Shown piece by piece: positions 35,742 through 44,336 of a stretch of 64,000 nucleotides of DNA. A program made the position numbers and the translations under genes. How positions within the stretch are numbered: position 1 is the stretch's first letter; each line of letters starts with the position of its first letter. The DNA comes from Phycobacter sedimenti (GTDB lineage Bacteria > Pseudomonadota > Alphaproteobacteria > Rhodobacterales > Rhodobacteraceae). The notes beneath the pieces were generated by a model that had not been told where the DNA came from, did no database searches, and was given only the letters and a program-made list of their open reading frames with translations. Location of the stretch: NCBI RefSeq assembly GCF_038148855.1, contig NZ_JBBVGR010000003.1:124001-188000 (forward strand), read 5' to 3'.

Positions 35742-37250
35742 TTACTCCTGTTGTAGGTCGGCGCCCGGGTTACTGTCGGACGGTCCGTCACTAGAATTCG
35801 GGTTGGGCTCTTGGACGGGCGTTGCCCTTGCCCCCTGCGTTTCACCGGGGCTAGCGCGATAGGTCAGGCCCAAGTCTGCTGCGCGTTTCGCGTCAGAGGC
35901 ATTCTCGCGATCGACCTCTTCGATGTCGTAGCCCGTCGCCTCGACCACCTTGCGCCGCGAGGTGAGCCCCGCCTCCATTGCCAGCACCTGCGCTTGGATA
36001 TCCTTCAACGGGTCGACCCAATCCCACCGTGGCGGGATCCATTGCACCGGCCGAGCCGTCACAGGGTCTGCGTCAAGTGCGCCCGAGAGCACAGCCGTTT
36101 CCAACCAGCGCCGCCAGATCGGGCGGCATAGCTGGTGGGCGATGACCCCGTGCTGCAGCTGGCCAATGCGGCGCCGGAACTCGACGAGCTCTGCCCGAAG
36201 GCTCGAATAGTTCGCCTGCCGGACATCGCCGGTGACGAGGTGATACGGCAGCCCCAGCGAGGCCGAGACCGCTAAGAGCGTGCGGTATTGGAACGCCTCA
36301 TAGCCACCGCCGACATCGGCGGGGCTCGAGAACTTTACATCCTCACCCGGCAGCAGCACCTGCATGGTACCCGGCTCGAGACTTGCGATCGCGGCCCCAT
36401 CAAGATCTGCCTCGCTTTCGCCCATCAACGGGTCTTCCGGGGCCGTTTTGGTGATGAAGCCCGCGAACATCGCGGCTGTTTTCTTCCGGTCGAGTTCTGC
36501 ATCGTCGTATTGGTCGAGTAGAAACAGCCGCACCATGGCCGGGGCAACATGCGGCAGGCCCCGGATTTGGCCTGCATCGATCGGCCGGTAGATGTGCAGC
36601 ACCTCCTCGGCCGGCACGCGCACCGTGTCCGGCACCGCAACGCGCTGATCCGTGCTGTCGCCGGGATGGCGGCGACGGAAATGATAGGCCACCCGCCGTC
36701 CGATTAGGTCGAACTCGATCCCGCAGCGGATGCGATTGCCGTTCGGGTCGATTTCGGTTTTCTCAAAAGGCAACATCTCTGACTGCAGAAGCTGCAACTG
36801 CAGCGGCACAAGCAGCCCGTCCTCAGCGCGACGTGGGCGCAGGCGCACAAAGCATTCGCCCGCGACAAACATCTCGCGTGCGACCATGGCCTGCAGGCCG
36901 TAGAAATCGGTCAGACCATCGGCGTCCGCTTCATCTGTCCAAGCAAGCCAGAGGCTTTGCACCTGGTCACGCAGCGCCGCATCCGTAATGAGCGAAGACG
37001 GTTTAATGCCGTCACCGACGAGATTGGCGGCGAAGGCTTCGCAGGCATTCGCCGCATAGCCGTTGGTGACGACCAACTCGCGTGAACGCGCCAGCAGTCG
37101 CGGGCCGCCATAGGCAACCAGCGCGTTGATGTTTTCCAAGGGCGGGTTCCAGCCCCGCAAGCGGCGCTTGGCCATAGCCCCTTCGAGACGCGCTCGCATG
37201 GCTTCAGGGCCGCTCGGCTTGGGGCGGCGGAACATGTCGAAGAATGCCAT
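35742..37250 (-). CDS. portal protein (lambda B family)
   Basis: 502 residues. Portal signatures include ARSRELVVTNGYAANACEAF near the N-terminus, AGECFVRLRPR and the FSSPADVGGGYEAFQYRTLL block. It forms the ring through which DNA is packaged. The start is coupled to the gpW-like gene. Confidence 0.92.
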   Translation of the reverse strand: MAFFDMFRRPKPSGPEAMRARLEGAMAKRRLRGWNPPLENINALVAYGGPRLLARSRELVVTNGYAANACEAFAANLVGDGIKPSSLITDAALRDQVQSLWLAWTDEADADGLTDFYGLQAMVAREMFVAGECFVRLRPRRAEDGLLVPLQLQLLQSEMLPFEKTEIDPNGNRIRCGIEFDLIGRRVAYHFRRRHPGDSTDQRVAVPDTVRVPAEEVLHIYRPIDAGQIRGLPHVAPAMVRLFLLDQYDDAELDRKKTAAMFAGFITKTAPEDPLMGESEADLDGAAIASLEPGTMQVLLPGEDVKFSSPADVGGGYEAFQYRTLLAVSASLGLPYHLVTGDVRQANYSSLRAELVEFRRRIGQLQHGVIAHQLCRPIWRRWLETAVLSGALDADPVTARPVQWIPPRWDWVDPLKDIQAQVLAMEAGLTSRRKVVEATGYDIEEVDRENASDAKRAADLGLTYRASPGETQGARATPVQEPNPNSSDGPSDSNPGADLQQE

Positions 37251-37254
37251 CTGA

Positions 37255-37470
37255 TCAGAGACCTTTAGCCGTCGTTATGCGGACCTGCCGGACCATGCGA
37301 CGCCCCTCGGCAGCCGCAATCTCGCGGTCCAGTGCTTCGATTGCCCGGTCGATTTCCGCGACGGAGCGATAATCCACCGACTTGCCGTCGTAGCTGACAC
37401 GGGCCACACCGGAGGCCCGTTGTGCCGCGAGCGCTTCCCGGCGGGCGCGCAGGTCTGTGATTGTGGCCAT
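37255..37470 (-). CDS. gpW-like head-tail connector
   Basis: 71 residues starting at ATG 37470 (AAAAGG well spaced; earlier in-frame starts at 37476 and 37479). The helical DLRARREALAAQRASGVA, then SYDGKSVDYRSVAEIDRAIE is the gpW-type pattern. It plugs the portal, between terminase and portal as in lambda. Confidence 0.83.
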   Translation of the reverse strand: MATITDLRARREALAAQRASGVARVSYDGKSVDYRSVAEIDRAIEALDREIAAAEGRRMVRQVRITTAKGL

Positions 37471-37517
37471 CGCCATCACCTTTTAAGTTCGGAGCAAAAC
37501 CACCTTCAGGCCACGCC

Positions 37518-38132
37518 ATGTCCACCAAGATCGCCCGTATCAGGATTGAACTCGAACATATCGCTCCGCGCATCTGGCGGCGCGTTGACGTCAGCCTGAC
37601 GACCAACCTTCGCGCCCTGCACGAGATCATTCAGGCGGTCATGCCTTGGGAAAACTACCACCTCTATCAGTTTGCCGTAGGCGAACGCGTCTATGGCGAA
37701 CCAGATCCTGAAGACGCTGTCTGGGGCCGCAAGATTTACCAAGCCAAAGGAATGCGGCTTGGCACCCTTGTGGACCGGGGCATTACAGAATTGCATTACA
37801 CCTACGATTTTGGCGATGACTGGCAGCACCGCGTCATTGTGGAGGAGGTCCTCGACGCAAAACCCGGCACCGACTATCCAATCTTTATCGATGGTGAGCG
37901 CACAGCCCCACCTGAGGATGTGGGCGGCCCTCCCGGGTTCATGGACTTCGTTGAGGCCATGGCCAAACCTCGCCATCCGCAGCGCAAAGATCTGGTGCGC
38001 TGGTATGGCGGCCCCTTCAACCCCGTGGATTTCGACGCGGACCGCATTGCCGAAAGCATCCGTTCCATGGCCCAAAAGCGCAAAGCCGCGCTTGAGGCGT
38101 TCGAGCGCAGCCGTACAAAGCGGCTGCACTGA
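37518..38132 (+). CDS. plasmid pRiA4b ORF-3-like protein, reverse-strand cargo gene
   Basis: 204 residues from ATG 37518. It matches the pRiA4b ORF-3 family: RIRIELEHIAPRIWRRVDV, LHEIIQAVMPWENYHLYQF, YTYDFGDDWQHRVIVE and the C-terminal WYGGPFNPVDFD. Function is unknown in the family, which is common in plasmids and prophages. It is inverted relative to the late genes and sits between the large terminase and gpW, so it is likely a cargo gene with its own promoter. No strong RBS is seen. Confidence 0.8.
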   Translation: MSTKIARIRIELEHIAPRIWRRVDVSLTTNLRALHEIIQAVMPWENYHLYQFAVGERVYGEPDPEDAVWGRKIYQAKGMRLGTLVDRGITELHYTYDFGDDWQHRVIVEEVLDAKPGTDYPIFIDGERTAPPEDVGGPPGFMDFVEAMAKPRHPQRKDLVRWYGGPFNPVDFDADRIAESIRSMAQKRKAALEAFERSRTKRLH

Positions 38133-38142
38133 TGTCACGACC

Positions 38143-40161
38143 TCATCCCATATACGTTGACCGTGCGACGCGGCGGACTTGTGCTTTGCGGGTCGATTGC
38201 AACGCTGATCCGGTCGCGGCGCCACCAGCATCAGCGACCGAGAATTGCGCGGCCAATTCCTCCCATCGTGCATTTGACCAGCGGTCGGCACCAAGGATCC
38301 AAGCGGCAGCGCGTGCGTAAACTCTGCAATCAAGCGCCTCGTTGCGTTCGCGCAGCTTTTGCCATTCGAGCTTCGCGAAGCCGCGTTTCGTGCGGACAGT
38401 CACCAGCTGTTCCGCCACGACCTGTTTCAGCCATTCGCTTTCCACCCATTTCGGCAGGTGGATCGTTCCCGGTGGAAACACCGCCCCCTCGGCACGCTCC
38501 TCGTCCGTCGGCCGATCCAGCCGCAGGAAGCGGTAGGTTTCGGCCTTGAAGGTCGAGACTGCCACCGTCCAGAGCCGAGCGCCACGCCGGAGTCGTTTGC
38601 CGCCCTCGGTCGCATCGACAAATGTCGGCCCCGAAACGGGACTCGAGCGGTTGAACCCTTCGACACCCTTTATAGGGGCCACCTGCGCAAAGCCGACTTT
38701 TCGTGACCAGGCATAGACTGCCGGGGCCTCATAGCCCGTGTCGATGGCTAGCCGGGCGATCTTGCAATACGCCCCGCATTCGTGGGGCCAACTGCGATCC
38801 AAAAGCGCGGTCAGGTCTGACCACGCATCGGGTCGATCCGGGCCACCCTCGATAACAACGTGATCGACAAGCCAGCTCTCGAGACCGCGCCCCCAGGCCC
38901 AGATATCGACCTCGATCCGGTCTTTCTGCACATCGGCCCCGGCCGTCAGGAAGAGCCCACCCGCCGGTACCGTTCCGGGTTTCCAAGTTTCGCGGCGGTC
39001 ATAGAGACGCTGCCAGTCGGGCGCTTCACCCGTTTCGATCCAGGTCTCGCCAAGCGTCGTGTTGCGGAACGCCTTGATTGCCTCGTCTGAGCCCTGTGCA
39101 GCCTCCCAGGCGCGGGCGATCTGCATCCAGCTCATCCAGCCGATAGGGGAATAGAGGGCGGAGAGATGATACCCCACGGTTTTCGGGTCGGCGGATGCGC
39201 TGGTCGCACGCCATTCACCGGCTTCCAGCATCGCCGTCTTATGGTGCTCAGCAATGGTCTTATCGCAGGCCTCGCAGTGATATTCGGCCGTCTCGGGCTG
39301 GCCCTTTTGCCACCGGAGCCGCTCGAACTTCAGCCACTGCATGGCGTCGCAATGCGGGCATGGCACGAAAAAGCGCCGCTGATCAGAGGCTTCGAACTCA
39401 CGCTCGATCCGGCTCAGCCCCCGGATTGTCGGGGTCGACACCAGCAGGATTTTGCGCCGGTGCGCGAAGGTCAGCGAGCGGGCCTCGGCCAGCGAGACCG
39501 GATCGCCTTCCTCGTCGGCCGAGGCCGGATAGGCGTCGACCTCATCAAGGAAGATGTAGCGCGCCGGGGTCGAGCGCAGCCCGACTGCCGAGTTCGCACC
39601 CGTCATGATCAGAATGCCGCCCGCGAATTCCTTGGACAGCATGGTATTGCCCGCGTCGCGGGATCGGGCCGGTTTGACCTTCTCCCGGAGCTCGGGGCTT
39701 TCCTCAATCAGCGGATCAACCCGCTGGCGCGAGTTTCGCTTGGCGAGTTCCACCGTCGGCTGGACCGCCAGCATTGGACCCGGCGCCTGATGGATCGCAA
39801 AGCCGATCCAGTTATTGCCTGCTTCGGTCGCCCCGACCTGTGCGGCCTTCATGAACACGACGCGTTGCGTCGGATCGCCAGGGCTGAGCCGGTCCATGAT
39901 CTCGCGCATATAGGGTGTACGCATGGTGCGATATCGCCCGGGTTCGGCCGCCGACCGACCCGACAGCATCCGGTGCCGGTCTGCCCATTCAGAGACGGTC
40001 AGATCGGAATCTGGCGTAAGGCCAGCGCCCCAGGCGCGCAAGATCTCGGCCGCACCGTCGAAATCGTCGAGTTGTTCGCCTACCGCTTCGCTACTTGAGG
40101 CGTGCGCATCACCGAAGGTCGGGTTTGACCTCGGCGAGATCGTCGAGCTGGGCACGGACAT
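38143..40161 (-). CDS. terminase large subunit (GpA family)
   Basis: 672 residues. The N-terminal ATPase has VVFMKAAQVGATEAGNNW (Walker A region) and the FLDEVDAYP acidic motif. The C-terminal nuclease has SLADAGADVQKDRIEVD-like AGADVQKDRIE and later acidic residues. It cuts and pumps DNA into the prohead. The start overlaps the preceding gene by 53 bases. A GpA-type terminase usually means cos ends, although no cos site could be identified. Confidence 0.92.
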   Translation of the reverse strand: MSVPSSTISPRSNPTFGDAHASSSEAVGEQLDDFDGAAEILRAWGAGLTPDSDLTVSEWADRHRMLSGRSAAEPGRYRTMRTPYMREIMDRLSPGDPTQRVVFMKAAQVGATEAGNNWIGFAIHQAPGPMLAVQPTVELAKRNSRQRVDPLIEESPELREKVKPARSRDAGNTMLSKEFAGGILIMTGANSAVGLRSTPARYIFLDEVDAYPASADEEGDPVSLAEARSLTFAHRRKILLVSTPTIRGLSRIEREFEASDQRRFFVPCPHCDAMQWLKFERLRWQKGQPETAEYHCEACDKTIAEHHKTAMLEAGEWRATSASADPKTVGYHLSALYSPIGWMSWMQIARAWEAAQGSDEAIKAFRNTTLGETWIETGEAPDWQRLYDRRETWKPGTVPAGGLFLTAGADVQKDRIEVDIWAWGRGLESWLVDHVVIEGGPDRPDAWSDLTALLDRSWPHECGAYCKIARLAIDTGYEAPAVYAWSRKVGFAQVAPIKGVEGFNRSSPVSGPTFVDATEGGKRLRRGARLWTVAVSTFKAETYRFLRLDRPTDEERAEGAVFPPGTIHLPKWVESEWLKQVVAEQLVTVRTKRGFAKLEWQKLRERNEALDCRVYARAAAWILGADRWSNARWEELAAQFSVADAGGAATGSALQSTRKAQVRRVARSTYMG

Positions 40162-40669
40162 GTTTTTCCAAAACCTTCTGCATGGCCGCTGGCTCTACAC
40201 CGAGGTCGGCGGCCATGAGGGCTGCCGCACGAGCCGGCCAGTTGACCCAGACATCGCGTTCCTGTCGGGCGAGCCGAAACACCAGCGACAATGCGCGCGC
40301 CCGGTCGATCAGCTCGCCCTTGAGCTTTTGCAGCCGGAGCCGCCGTTCTTGTGCCTTCAGCACCTCGTTCGCGGTTTTCGCCTGCAGAAATGTCGTCCCA
40401 CCGCCCACCTGCGGTGCGCTCAGCCCCTGTTCGCGGAGCGTTTCGCCGACGGCGGAGACCGCCGCCTCGGAAACGGGCTTCAGGTTCGGTTGCGAGGACC
40501 TGCGCGTTTTTGACGGGTCCGTCGCCTGAGTGCGTAGCGCGTCGCTAGCAACTGCATCGATGCTGCCATCCTCATGCAGGACCAGCCGCCCGGATGCCTT
40601 GGCTTTCTGGACCGCACCGCGCGAAAGGCCGACACGGGCCGCGTATTGGCGCTCGCTCATGCCCTCCAT
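40109..40669 (-). CDS. terminase small subunit-like DNA-binding protein
   Basis: 186 residues. N-terminal helix-turn-helix (SERQYAARVGLSRGAVQKAK), a middle linker and a C-terminal helical part (KLKGELIDRARALSLVFRLA). Comparable to Nu1/gp1-type small terminases that sit before GpA. ATG 40660 is an alternative start. Confidence 0.78.
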   Translation of the reverse strand: MEGMSERQYAARVGLSRGAVQKAKASGRLVLHEDGSIDAVASDALRTQATDPSKTRRSSQPNLKPVSEAAVSAVGETLREQGLSAPQVGGGTTFLQAKTANEVLKAQERRLRLQKLKGELIDRARALSLVFRLARQERDVWVNWPARAAALMAADLGVEPAAMQKVLEKHVRAQLDDLAEVKPDLR

Positions 40670-40782
40670 GTCGCGCTCCGATTATCATTCGAAATCATGC
40701 TCTTATATCGTTGATAAGCCTCCGCATCAGAGCGAACCTGGGTTCAGAAACGGATGAAGGATTGGCCTGAGGAGCCACCGCC

Positions 40783-41025
40783 ATGACCCGCCTGAACCGA
40801 ACCCGAGAACCGCGCCGGAACCAGACCGCAGCCTTGGCCGCGTTCATCGGGAAAAAGGCAGAGATCGACACCATGCTCGCGCGCCTACAGGCGCTGAGCG
40901 CAGACCATTTCAACACTCACCCCGACGAGGTCCATTGGGGCCATGTCGGCAACCTCGACTATTACGCCGAGCTCCTGAAGCGCATCACGGACAGCGCCTT
41001 CAAGGAAGGCGAGCACGCGGAGTAG
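40783..41025 (+). CDS. hypothetical phage protein
   Basis: 80 residues on the strand opposite to the late genes, divergent from the small terminase. Basic N-terminus (MTRLNRTREPRRNQ), then a helical segment (ALAAFIGKKAEIDTMLARL). The family is unknown to me. The gap 40670-40782 presumably carries divergent promoters. Confidence 0.6.
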   Translation: MTRLNRTREPRRNQTAALAAFIGKKAEIDTMLARLQALSADHFNTHPDEVHWGHVGNLDYYAELLKRITDSAFKEGEHAE

Positions 41026-41030
41026 ACCCC

Positions 41031-41249
41031 ATGGAAACCACAAGCATTCGGCTCCCCATCCGGAACCTGCCCGAGCACTTTGATCGCAGCCGCATCACCG
41101 TCGTCCTTGAAGAGATCGAGATGGCATTGATGGACGATGGCGGCGTTTACGGCAAAACCTTCGCCGACAGCTTCACGATCACGGTCGAGGTTCCGACCCA
41201 TCAGCTGATGGACACGGCAAGCTGCCTGAAAGACCTCGGCCTGATCTAG
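41031..41249 (+). CDS. hypothetical phage protein
   Basis: 72 residues following the previous gene by five bases, from ATG 41031 (a longer frame from 40935 is a shadow). It is acidic, with ITVVLEEIEMALMDDGG and a final helical segment. Its stop overlaps the convergent membrane protein gene by four bases. Confidence 0.6.
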   Translation: METTSIRLPIRNLPEHFDRSRITVVLEEIEMALMDDGGVYGKTFADSFTITVEVPTHQLMDTASCLKDLGLI

Positions 41250-41473
41250 CCCTCGGGTTTTGCCACCCGAATGGCCTCGAAGAGCCGCCGAAGCACGAAC
41301 GAGCGGATTATGCTGACGCCGGTGAACAGCAAGCCCATTTGAAGATTTTGCGCGAGCGTCGTGTGCAGGCCGAAGATCGGGAAGATCAAGATCTGCGTCA
41401 CCACCGCGACGCCGTAACCGACGATCACGTTGGCAACGGCCTCGGCCAGAGACATGAGGCGGGACTGCTTCAT
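41246..41473 (-). CDS. small phage membrane protein (DUF7220-like)
   Basis: 75 residues with two hydrophobic helices (NVIVGYGVAVVTQILIFPIF, NLQMGLLFTGVSIIRSFVL) and a basic C-terminus. Similar small proteins lie next to methyltransferase genes in Rhodobacterales prophages. Role unknown. ATGA-type overlap upstream. Confidence 0.68.
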   Translation of the reverse strand: MKQSRLMSLAEAVANVIVGYGVAVVTQILIFPIFGLHTTLAQNLQMGLLFTGVSIIRSFVLRRLFEAIRVAKPEG

Positions 41474-41482
41474 GCCGCTGCC

Positions 41483-42100
41483 TCATCCATCGGCCAGCAA
41501 TTGAGCTGCGAGAGTTCTGAGCGCATGCGCCGCAACCAAGGGAACCACGCCGTTGCCACAGAGGCGAAGCCGGTCCACCCGGTGGGCCAACCCATCAGCG
41601 CCTCGACGAACAGCGGGTTCAATGTCCGGCGCACATCGGAGGTATTGCTCCCAGCCATCGGTGTCACAAGGACTTGGCGGCCAAGGAGGCCGTTCACCGG
41701 CGTATTCGCCAGCGTCGTCGCGCCATCCTTGTGATCCCGCGCCGTTGGCGTCATCCACATCTGACTGGCATGGGTCAGATCGGCTGTCTTGCGGTTGCCC
41801 GCGCTCGGCTTGTTGCCGTCGGTCGCCATCGGCGTCGGCCAGTCCCGCGCCATCCGGTCCAAGCCTTTTTCGTCGCGCCTGTCGCCACCCCTGCTGCGAA
41901 AGCTGTCCGTCTGCGGCGTCGGCCACATCGCGGCCGTCGTTGCGAGATTCATCCCGTGCTGACCCGCTGTCTGCGAGGGCGTCGGCTTCGTCTGCCGGTT
42001 CTCGTTGGCGCTGGCCCTCGGCGTCGGCCAGAGCCGCAGAAGTTCCGTCCGGTTCCCGCCACTCGACCGGGTCCCAGAGCAGGCGAGCGGGGTCGGCCAG
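41483..42100 (-). other. second protein-like reading frame inside the cytosine methyltransferase gene
   Basis: The frame shifted +1 relative to the methyltransferase is open from 42759 to 41470. In its last 200 codons it shows WPTP-type repeats (NWPTP, LWPTP, MWPTP, DWPTP, and MWMTPTARDHKDG) and ends with LNPLFVEALMGWPTGWTGF, then PWLRRMRSEL. Both patterns recur in phage methylase-linked proteins as I know them. The upstream part of this frame looks like shadow. No start or RBS is obvious. Confidence 0.5.
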
Positions 42101-42664
42101 TTCGTCCCCCTCACGGATGGCGAGGATGAACAGACGCTCGCGCTTGTGAGGTGCGCCGACTTCCGCCGCCGTAAAGAGGCCTGCCGCAAGCTTGTAGCCC
42201 ATGCTGACCAGTCCTGCGGCGACTTCGGGGAAGCCGAGGCGGAGATGATGGGCGACATTTTCGAGAAAGACGAAGGGCGGTTCGACCTCGCCGATGATGC
42301 GGGCGACGTGCGGCCAGAGGTGGCGTGGATCGTCCGCGCCCTTGCGCTTGCCCGCGACGGAGAACGGCTGGCACGGATAGCCCGCAGTGATGATGTCCAC
42401 CGCGCCGCGCCACGGGTGGCCGTCGAAGGTGGCAACGTCGTCCCATACAACAGCTTGATCCAGGGCCGCGTCTTCCATCCGCGCCACGAGAGTGGCTGCG
42501 GCGTAGGTCTCCCGTTCGACATGGCCCACAGCTCGATATCCGGGCAAAGCGATGGTGAGGCCGAGGTCGATGCCACCGGCGCCGGAGCAGAGCGAGAGGC
42601 CGAAGAGGCATACGTCGCCTGTTCCGTCAGGCAGGCCTGCGGAAGGTAAAGCCAGGTCATCCAT
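41483..42664 (-). CDS. C5-cytosine DNA methyltransferase
   Basis: 393 residues. Motif I is FSLCSGAGGIDLG-like (SLCSGAGGIDLGL), motif IV GYPCQPFSVAG with the catalytic Cys, motif VI ENVAHH, motif VIII GAPHKRERLFILA, and the last motif RLRLCGNGVVPLVAAHALRTL. Between motif VIII and the end lies a repeated LADA/ADADG region in place of a normal target-recognition domain. The same bases in another frame encode WPTP repeats. Probably protects phage DNA from host restriction. Starts three bases after the ParB-methyltransferase stop. Confidence 0.9.
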   Translation of the reverse strand: MDDLALPSAGLPDGTGDVCLFGLSLCSGAGGIDLGLTIALPGYRAVGHVERETYAAATLVARMEDAALDQAVVWDDVATFDGHPWRGAVDIITAGYPCQPFSVAGKRKGADDPRHLWPHVARIIGEVEPPFVFLENVAHHLRLGFPEVAAGLVSMGYKLAAGLFTAAEVGAPHKRERLFILAIREGDELADPARLLWDPVEWREPDGTSAALADAEGQRQREPADEADALADSGSARDESRNDGRDVADAADGQLSQQGWRQARRKRLGPDGAGLADADGDRRQQAERGQPQDSRSDPCQSDVDDANGAGSQGWRDDAGEYAGERPPWPPSPCDTDGWEQYLRCAPDIEPAVRRGADGLAHRVDRLRLCGNGVVPLVAAHALRTLAAQLLADG

Positions 42665-42667
42665 GCC

Positions 42668-43927
42668 TCACTCGGATTCAGATTGAGTCGCGTTGAAGGT
42701 TTTGCGGGTGTCAGCGTGAACCGCCTCTTTGCCCGTGAACTGCTGCCAGCGCCGGACAATCACATCGACATATCGGGGATCGAGTTCCAAGAGCGCCGCC
42801 CGACGCCCTGTAGTCTCGGCCGCGATCAGGGTCGTGCCGCTGCCGCCGAAGGGATCAAACACCAGATCACCCCGCCGGCTCGAATTGCGGATGGCCCGCT
42901 CCACCAGCGCCACGGGTTTCATGGTCGGGTGCAGGTCGTTCTTATGGGGCCGCGGGATCTGCCAGACATCGCCTTGATCACGGTCACCGCACCAATGGCG
43001 CTTCGCGCTCTCTGGCCAGCCATAGAGGATCGGCTCGTATTGCCGCTGGTAATCAGCCCGCCCGAGTGTGAACCGGTCCTTGGCCCAGATCACGAAGGTC
43101 GACCAGTGCCCGCCCGCCGCCTTGAACGCCGCCTGCAAGGTATGCAACTCGCTCGACGACATGCAGATATAGACCGCGCCTTGCGTGTGCAAATTGATCA
43201 GCACACAGGCGTCTTGGAGAAACTGACCGAACGCATCACCGAGAGCATCGTTCTTGATCCGCCGCCCCTTGCCAGCTTTTTCCGCGCCAGCGCCGCCGGC
43301 ATAATCGACGTTATAGGGCGGATCGCAAAAACACAGATCCGCCTGCATCCCGTCCAAAAGCCGATCCACATCGGTGGAAACGGTCGCATCGCCGCACAGA
43401 AGGCGGTGGTTGCCAAGGAGCCAGAGATCGCCGGGACGGCTGATCGGCTCTTCCTGCGGCTCGGGAACCACGTCCTCGGCCTCACGGGTGTCATCAGTCT
43501 CCCCGCCTTCGCCCGCAAGCAAGGCATCGAGTTCGCTGTCGTCAAACCCGATCAGCGACACGTCGTAATCTTCGGCCAACAACTCCTGCAATTCGGCCGA
43601 GAGCAGCGCCTCATCCCAGCTTCCAAGCTCTGTGAGTTTGTTATCCGCCAAACGATATGCCCGGCGCTGCGCCTCGGTCAGGTGACCGAGCACGATTACC
43701 GGCGCGTCGGTCAGTCCAATCTGCGTGGCAGCCAGAACGCGGCCGTGGCCTGCGATCAACTCACCGTCCTCGCCGACAAGGCAGGGCACGGTCCAGCCGA
43801 ACTCGGCCATGCTGGCGGCGATCTTTGCGACCTGGTCTGCGCCATGCACCTTTGCGTTCTTCGCGTAAGGCTGCAGGCGGGCAATCGGCCAGGTTTCGAT
43901 CCGATCCGGTGAAAAGCTCAACGTCAT
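42668..43927 (-). CDS. ParB/sulfiredoxin-like domain fused to a beta-class DNA methyltransferase
   Basis: 419 residues from ATG 43927. Residues 1-130 are ParB-like (ARLQPYAKNAKVHGADQVAK, ELIAGHGRVLAA). The methyltransferase part has CDPPYNVDYAG before FDPFGGSGTTLIAAE, the beta-class order for N6-adenine or N4-cytosine enzymes. The fusion is common in prophages and probably serves DNA protection or regulation. Confidence 0.9.
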   Translation of the reverse strand: MTLSFSPDRIETWPIARLQPYAKNAKVHGADQVAKIAASMAEFGWTVPCLVGEDGELIAGHGRVLAATQIGLTDAPVIVLGHLTEAQRRAYRLADNKLTELGSWDEALLSAELQELLAEDYDVSLIGFDDSELDALLAGEGGETDDTREAEDVVPEPQEEPISRPGDLWLLGNHRLLCGDATVSTDVDRLLDGMQADLCFCDPPYNVDYAGGAGAEKAGKGRRIKNDALGDAFGQFLQDACVLINLHTQGAVYICMSSSELHTLQAAFKAAGGHWSTFVIWAKDRFTLGRADYQRQYEPILYGWPESAKRHWCGDRDQGDVWQIPRPHKNDLHPTMKPVALVERAIRNSSRRGDLVFDPFGGSGTTLIAAETTGRRAALLELDPRYVDVIVRRWQQFTGKEAVHADTRKTFNATQSESE

Positions 43928-44334
43928 GGGCGCAGGCTGCCTCGCATGGGGTGGATACCCTGGACACCGGACACCAGCGGCCACCTGGATTCCGCGAGGG
44001 ATCCAGAGGCCACCGGGGTATCCGGCTTCAAGGGTTTGTTTTCTTGTGGTTTTTAGAGGGCCGCAGGTGGATGCCTGCCGAGGTGGCTTCCCAAAAAATC
44101 GACCCTGACGCTAGCGATATGCCGCGCCTCGCCCCCCCGAATACGGTCACGAACAGGAGGGACCCGTTCAATTTCAATAGGTTACGCGATTGGATTCTGG
44201 CTGGATCCCGGAGGCCACCGGGGCATCCACCAACGAAAACGGGGAGAGACGTCTCCGCGACGTACTCTCCCCATCATATGCTTCACATAGCATGAATTTG
44301 TTGCAGCTGTCGAAAACAAAAGTGTTGCAACACT
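43928..44334. other. non-coding gap with repeats and hairpins
   Basis: No supported gene. A segment of about 25 bases reading GGATCC..GAGGCCACCGGGG.ATCC occurs at 43999-44023 and, slightly longer, at 44203-44228. Two hairpins described separately lie at 44241-44272 and 44319-44336. The small frame at 43657-44295 is a shadow in this stretch. Confidence 0.6.
44241..44272 (-). terminator. putative Rho-independent terminator
   Basis: Inverted repeat GGGGAGAG/CTCTCCCC with inner ACGT pairs and a seven-base loop. On the minus strand it is followed by GTTTTCGTTGG. It would end transcripts entering from the 44335-45399 genes. Confidence 0.6.
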
Positions 44335-44336
44335 TT
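44319..44336 (-). terminator. putative terminator overlapping a stop codon
   Basis: Perfect 18-base palindrome AAAGTGTTGCAACACTTT, partly overlapping the TAA of the DUF6362-like gene. It is followed on the minus strand by TTGTTTTCG. An operator is possible instead. Confidence 0.55.

Noticed and set aside
41470..42759. Full-length 429-codon frame as an independent gene
   Set aside because: Its first half is a shadow with no start signal; only the last 200 codons look protein-like, so it is reported as a dual-frame segment instead.
42683..43912. Plus-strand open frame of 409 codons antisense to the ParB-methyltransferase gene
   Set aside because: Shadow of the methyltransferase; no motifs and no RBS.
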